From Lumbricus terrestris (lineage: Eukaryota > Annelida > Clitellata > Crassiclitellata > Lumbricidae), in contig OX457036.1 in assembly GCA_949752735.1 (NCBI GenBank), positions 90,429,908 to 90,493,907 of the forward strand: a DNA stretch of 64,000 nt, read 5' to 3'. The notes beneath the pieces were generated by a model. That model was not told the origin of the DNA. It made no database searches and saw nothing but the letters and a program-made list of their open reading frames with translations. Of the stretch, positions 55,801-61,800 are shown piece by piece. Numbering within the stretch: position 1 is the first letter of the stretch; every line of letters starts with the position of its first letter. Position numbers and translations under genes: made by a program.

Positions 55801-58800
55801 GATTTACCAAAAAATGTCAAATTGAAAAGAATAAGAGATCAAATCTTCTTCACAGTAGAAATTTCAAACATGACATTAAACCTCTGCACAACAGAGAATA
55901 TTTTAAGTAAATATTTCAATGACATAAATCAACATAAGATTGATAACATATATAAGCAAAATAGAAACGAGCAGAAAGGACCTTGAGTGTCAAAGAGGAA
56001 CCAAGGTCGACCAGCTTTCAACTGAATCACCAGATATTCCTCTTGGATTCCAGGTGAAGCAGCGAAGAAAATCAGAGCGTCACGCTGGAAAGTTCGGAAA
56101 AAGACGCTGATTCCTAAGAGAGAAAAGTCATCACAAAACCTCATGAAAATCATACACTCAAACAGGATTATGTCATGGTGAAACTGACCTTAGAGGGCAG
56201 CACCTCATGTGTACACGCTCCACAAGATCATCATAATTGTGGTGCTTAGTCGTAGGACAGAATAAGCCCCAAATTTACTTGCCTACCTATAAATTGCTAC
56301 CAAGTACATCTAGGTACAGTGGAAGTAGTAGTTTCAGTTAAACAACACTGTGGGTAACAAAAACCATTAGCATCACCCTCCTCCTCCTTAATAAAGGCTT
56401 GGGACTGGCACTGGCAGAGTGCAACCAGTGGCGGAGTTCTCTAGGTACAGAGCTGGACGAACCACCATAATACTGGTTTGAACAATTCTTCTTAGACTAC
56501 TTCTTCAAGTCTTCTGCCCTCGAGTCAGTTGAAATGTACAATGACTAAACTCCATTCGAAGCTGGGTTTCTTTCGTCAGTTTACCATCTCCAGTCTAACA
56601 TCATCCAGTCGGACTTGTAAATGAGTATTCCATTTCCATGTAGGTCTTCCCCTCTTCCTCTATTTCCTTCCTTCTTCCTTCTACGATAGTTCTACTACAG
56701 CATCCGAGAAATCAAGATCTGAAGAAATTATATTCATGAGTTAATCTGCAGGATATGGTTTTGTCTAGTCACTTCAAATCAAATCAAAATCAAATCAAAT
56801 CAAAATACTTTATTGATCATCGTGAAACATGTATATGTGTACATACAGTATTGCACAGACAAACAAACAAACAGTTGTTGAAAATGTCACGTACATTGAT
56901 GTCAAAGGGGTAAGCCCAAAGGAACGTAAGGTTCGCTAACAGGGTCGCCCTAATTACATGTCGAAGTGCATTGAATATAAGCTATGCAACTCAAAGAAGT
57001 GGGGGAAAGCAAAACAACAAACAAACTAAACTAATCTAAGCTAAACTAAAAAAAACAACTAAAAAACACAACAGTAAGAGAACACAACAGTGCACGTGTA
57101 GGTAGTGCACATCAAAACAAACCATTTTGTGCATTTATGCAATAGTATCCAAAAGAAATAATTTCAATTTGTATTTGAATTGGTACATTGTAGATACACA
57201 AGTAAGATCAATAGGCAGAGAATTCCACATCAACGGTCCACATATTCTAATACTATGTAGTCCAGTAGTGGTACGAACACTTCTTTGGTGGTATCTATTT
57301 ACAGATCGCGTATAATGGCCATGAACGTCTGAATTTTTACAAAACCAGTGGTTGAAGCTCGTTATGATTAAATTCCTGTGTAGTTTATACATAAATACTC
57401 CAATTTGTAGTTTATTAATGTAGTTAAAAGGCAGAATGTTCAAATCACTGAACAATGGTTGAGTGTGGGTTCTAAAAGGTGCATTGCATATAATTCGAAC
57501 AGCTCGCTTTTGCAGGGTTGCCAAAATAGTTAAACGAGTGTGGTATGTGGAAGCCCACGTAATATTACAATAAGACATATAAGGGTATATCAGAGAGTAA
57601 TATAAATTCACAAGTATATCTCGCGGCATAAGGTGTCGAACACGAGAGATTATGCCTATATTTTTTGATATCTTTTTGGATATAGAGTTTATATGCTCCC
57701 TCCATGTTAATTGTTCATCAATGTGAACACCCAAAAATTTGGTTGAGGATGCCCTACAAATACATTGTTCATCTATTTTAATCGATATATTGCAATTTGT
57801 TGCTGTTCTAAGTTTTATTTTAGAGCAGAACAAAATAAAATTCGTCTTCTCAAGGTTCAGCGATAATTTGTTGGCTTTAAACCAATCGCCTACAAGTTTT
57901 AATTCGGCATTAATTTTGTTAACCAAGACTTCGATAACTTTATCTGACATAAACACATTGGTGTCATCAGCAAACATGACAAAGCTGAGTAATGACGAGC
58001 TGTTCGAAATATCATTCACATATATTAGGAACAAAAGTGGACCCAATACAGAACCTTGTGGCACACCACAAGTAACATCAGTTTCATGTGAAATGTTCCC
58101 GTTATATAAGACACTCTGCTTTCTATTTTCTTAAGTAATCTATAAGCCAATCAAGACATACACCTCTTATGCCATAATGTTCAAGTTTGCTTATCAGAAT
58201 TTTATGATTCACCGTGTCAAATGCTTTAGATAAGTCAAAGAAGACACCCATAGAAAAGTGGTTTTCCTCCTTGGCTTCAGAGATTACCTAGTTACATTTA
58301 CATGTTATTTACCGAAAGATATTTTGGTTGAAGCAGACCCAGTGACGGGACAACTTTTTCTACCGTTCAATTTGCCATGTTACGACCATCAATAAATCTG
58401 CTAATATTCTGAGATACTGGTGCTACATAAATACCATTCAATACAAGACAGCACAATACAATACCTGTGAATCCAACGCCTTGCGGAACAATGTCGGAAG
58501 GGAACAAGTAGTAGCCTCTTCCGGGGAAATAAACTCCCATTTCGACGCTAGGTGGTGGAATGCTCAGTGCAGGAATTGACCGACCTATGATGTACTGAGG
58601 TAATGGACCGTTCAAATTGGACGGCGGCTGCCAGCTGACATTCATTGCGCTTGCATTGAAGCCAACAACGACAGGCAAACCAAGGCCAGATGGTACTACA
58701 GAATAACAAAGGAATACACACATTGAATGTAACAAGTCTGTATGTATCAGCTTGCATTTATAAATAGACAAATATTGATTGATTGATCGACTGATTGATT

Positions 58801-61800
58801 GATACAGTCAGTCCGATTTTCAATTAAGACTTTATAACAAGCACAGTGTTGACTTGTTTAGGGCCACATATGAGCAATTGAGCATGTAATAAATCATAAC
58901 AATGAAAGCAATTAGTTTAACAAACACGACCTACTAAAGATAAGATGAAACCTAAGAAAAATACACAAGGAACAAATGACGGTTATTAAAATCTGAACAA
59001 TCTTAATTAACTCAGAGACATACAGGCATGTACATATACCTGCTAGAAGGGTCCTTGCACTGGTGATGCTGCTATTAACACAGCCAATGGAGTTGCACAG
59101 CTGAATGAAGAAGCTCTGGTTGGAAAATGGAGCATATCCATCCGCAAGGAAGTTGAGCGTGGATGCATTCAATGTAGCCAATAACTGCAACACAAGACAT
59201 GGGCTTTTCCACGGGTTTTCCAAGGTTTTTCCATGGGTTTTCCATCTGTACAGATCTAATTCAATGATTTGTGTTGCACACAATTGTTATGGTACTATCA
59301 TTATTACTCCCATTGATGTTATTATGATCGTCATTATTAATTTAATTAATTATTATTGAGCTTTTATTACACACCACTATTTAAGTAAGTATAATTTTTT
59401 ATTAATCAAACCGTATAGCCGTACTTTGGTTCACATGAAATTATGCATCGTAAAGCATTTGCTTACAAATGACATTCATCAACATATGACCAAAAATCGT
59501 AATCGTAATCTCAAAAATCAATCAACTTGTTCAAGGTCTGTAATATTATGGTTCATATACCGTATATCCAGGGTGAGAATTGCCAGGGGTTGGGGGTTTC
59601 AACCCCCCAGTCTTTCTTAGTGCCCCATAGTAAATTCTGTTTTTCACACCCCAATTCCAAGTTTATCATAGGCCAACCCCCCAGTTATTTTGCCACCATT
59701 CTCACACTGCGTATATCAAGCCATGTAATGTAACAAAACACTTACATAGAGTCCTTCAAGGACTTCCTAAATTGTTACATATTACAATATGCATATATAT
59801 ATATAATATAATATATATAATAATATGCAGTAGTGGCTTTGCAGGGAGCGCCTGAGTAGATTTTCTTGAAGGGAGTGCTATATAAATGCAAAGAATGAAA
59901 GAATGAATGAATATATATTACAACTTACAATCCAGGTGAATGGAGGAGCAAATGGCGTCTGCTGAAGATCTGTCTGTTGGTAAGCGAAGACGGTGTATGA
60001 AGTGACAAAGCCCCTTGCCTGGCGCACTGGGTCGGGGGTTGGCCAACTGACGAGAAGGGCGCTTTCTGACACTGGCAGCACAGTTGGTGCAGGCATCAAC
60101 ATCGGAACTAAAAATGACACAACAACACTGAACCGTTAATATTTCACCACAAAACTTTCTTCCACAGACTCTTAACATCCATTCTGTGTGTATGTATGAG
60201 AACTTGTTACAGCACCCCTTCAAGATTTACACTCAGAGGCGCTCCCAACTACAGCGCGGACACTGAATCAGAGTCTCACACCAAAGCGCATGAGCAATTG
60301 CAAGTGAAGGACTTGCTAAGGGTTCCTACACGATGGCTTGAGGTGGGTTCAAACCGCAACCTTCCAGCTCTACGACACTAAACATACCCTCTACACCACC
60401 GCACCCCACAGTTGTCATCTGCCAACTGCTGATGGGAAACTGTCTGTTGCTTCTATGTGTGAGCATGGGCCCATCAAGAGTGACTCTTCTACTTATTAAA
60501 TCAAAAGGTTTAACGACATCTTTTAACTACAATAGCCGTTGACCCATCTGACCAAAACCAGGCTTAAGTCGCATTTGTACAATTCAAGTGTCATATATCT
60601 TCTAAAAGAATAGAGCATCTTCTTCAAAATGACACAAATCTTACCGCTCTACCATGTTCCTATCCAAAGTTATGAGTAAAAATATGGTTCAACAGTTCAA
60701 ATCACAATTCTGAGAAAAATGCATTTAAAGTTTCCTATAACTTTGGAATGCAAGATTCCTTAGCAACCATGTTCAGAATTAAATTAAATGTGCAACAAAT
60801 AAACAGATTGCATTATTGGTTAGAGGGAAGTCTGGGCTTTTCACTCATGCCTAATTTGTTATGCTAGCCATATGCCGAATATGGCTTTTGATGGCGGGAA
60901 AGTGGAAAATGGCGGGAAAAGCCACTGAATTATTTAAAAAATAAAAACCACAAAATCATAAAAAATATCATTAAAATAATATTTTTTGAACAATTTTAGT
61001 TTTAGTGTGTATAAAATATATTTATTCATCATTTTCTGTCAAAAACAAAAAATTGAAACAAAATATTTTTTCACAATTTCGTCATTATCTCAGAAGTGTG
61101 GTTATCGACATATGCCTGGTTTTGGTCAGATGGGTCACCTATTATATACCACATCCATGTCATTCTACACGTACACACATGCTCATTAACAGTCAAGAAC
61201 TTAATATATCGTTTGGAAAATAATTGTTTCAAGTGTATTTGTGCCTACATGCTTCCGCTGTTCTTCCTGGAGTCCATGGTCCTGATGCCTTTCCTTGTGA
61301 GTTCTCACAAAACACCTCGTACTGGTAGATGGTAAATGGCTGGAGACCGGTGTGCACGTAGCTGGTGGCAGGAGGAGGTAGAGTTCCCGCCTGGGGTGAA
61401 ATCGGGTTGTACTGACCAGCCGGACGAAAGATCAGCATCGGAGGAGGAGGAGAGGGAGGTGAGGTGCTGCCATCTGGTGGAATTGGTCCTTGCACCCAAA
61501 GCTCATAGAAAATTATTATTCCTACAAAGCATAACAAAATCATTACATAGTTTAAACTCACTGCCTAATTGCACATTTATGCCTAGTTCTAACACACTGC
61601 CCAATTGCACATTTAAATTTAATGCCCATTTCTACCTTGCTGTTTGACTGCACAATGCAAATTAATGCCCAGTCCTAACCCGCTGACAAACTGTACATTA
61701 ATGCCCAGTTCTAACCCACTGCTCAGTTCTAACTGGGCCTAGTTCTAACTCAATGACTTGACAGACAGTACCTTACGAGAGAGTCTCTGATAAACAACAT

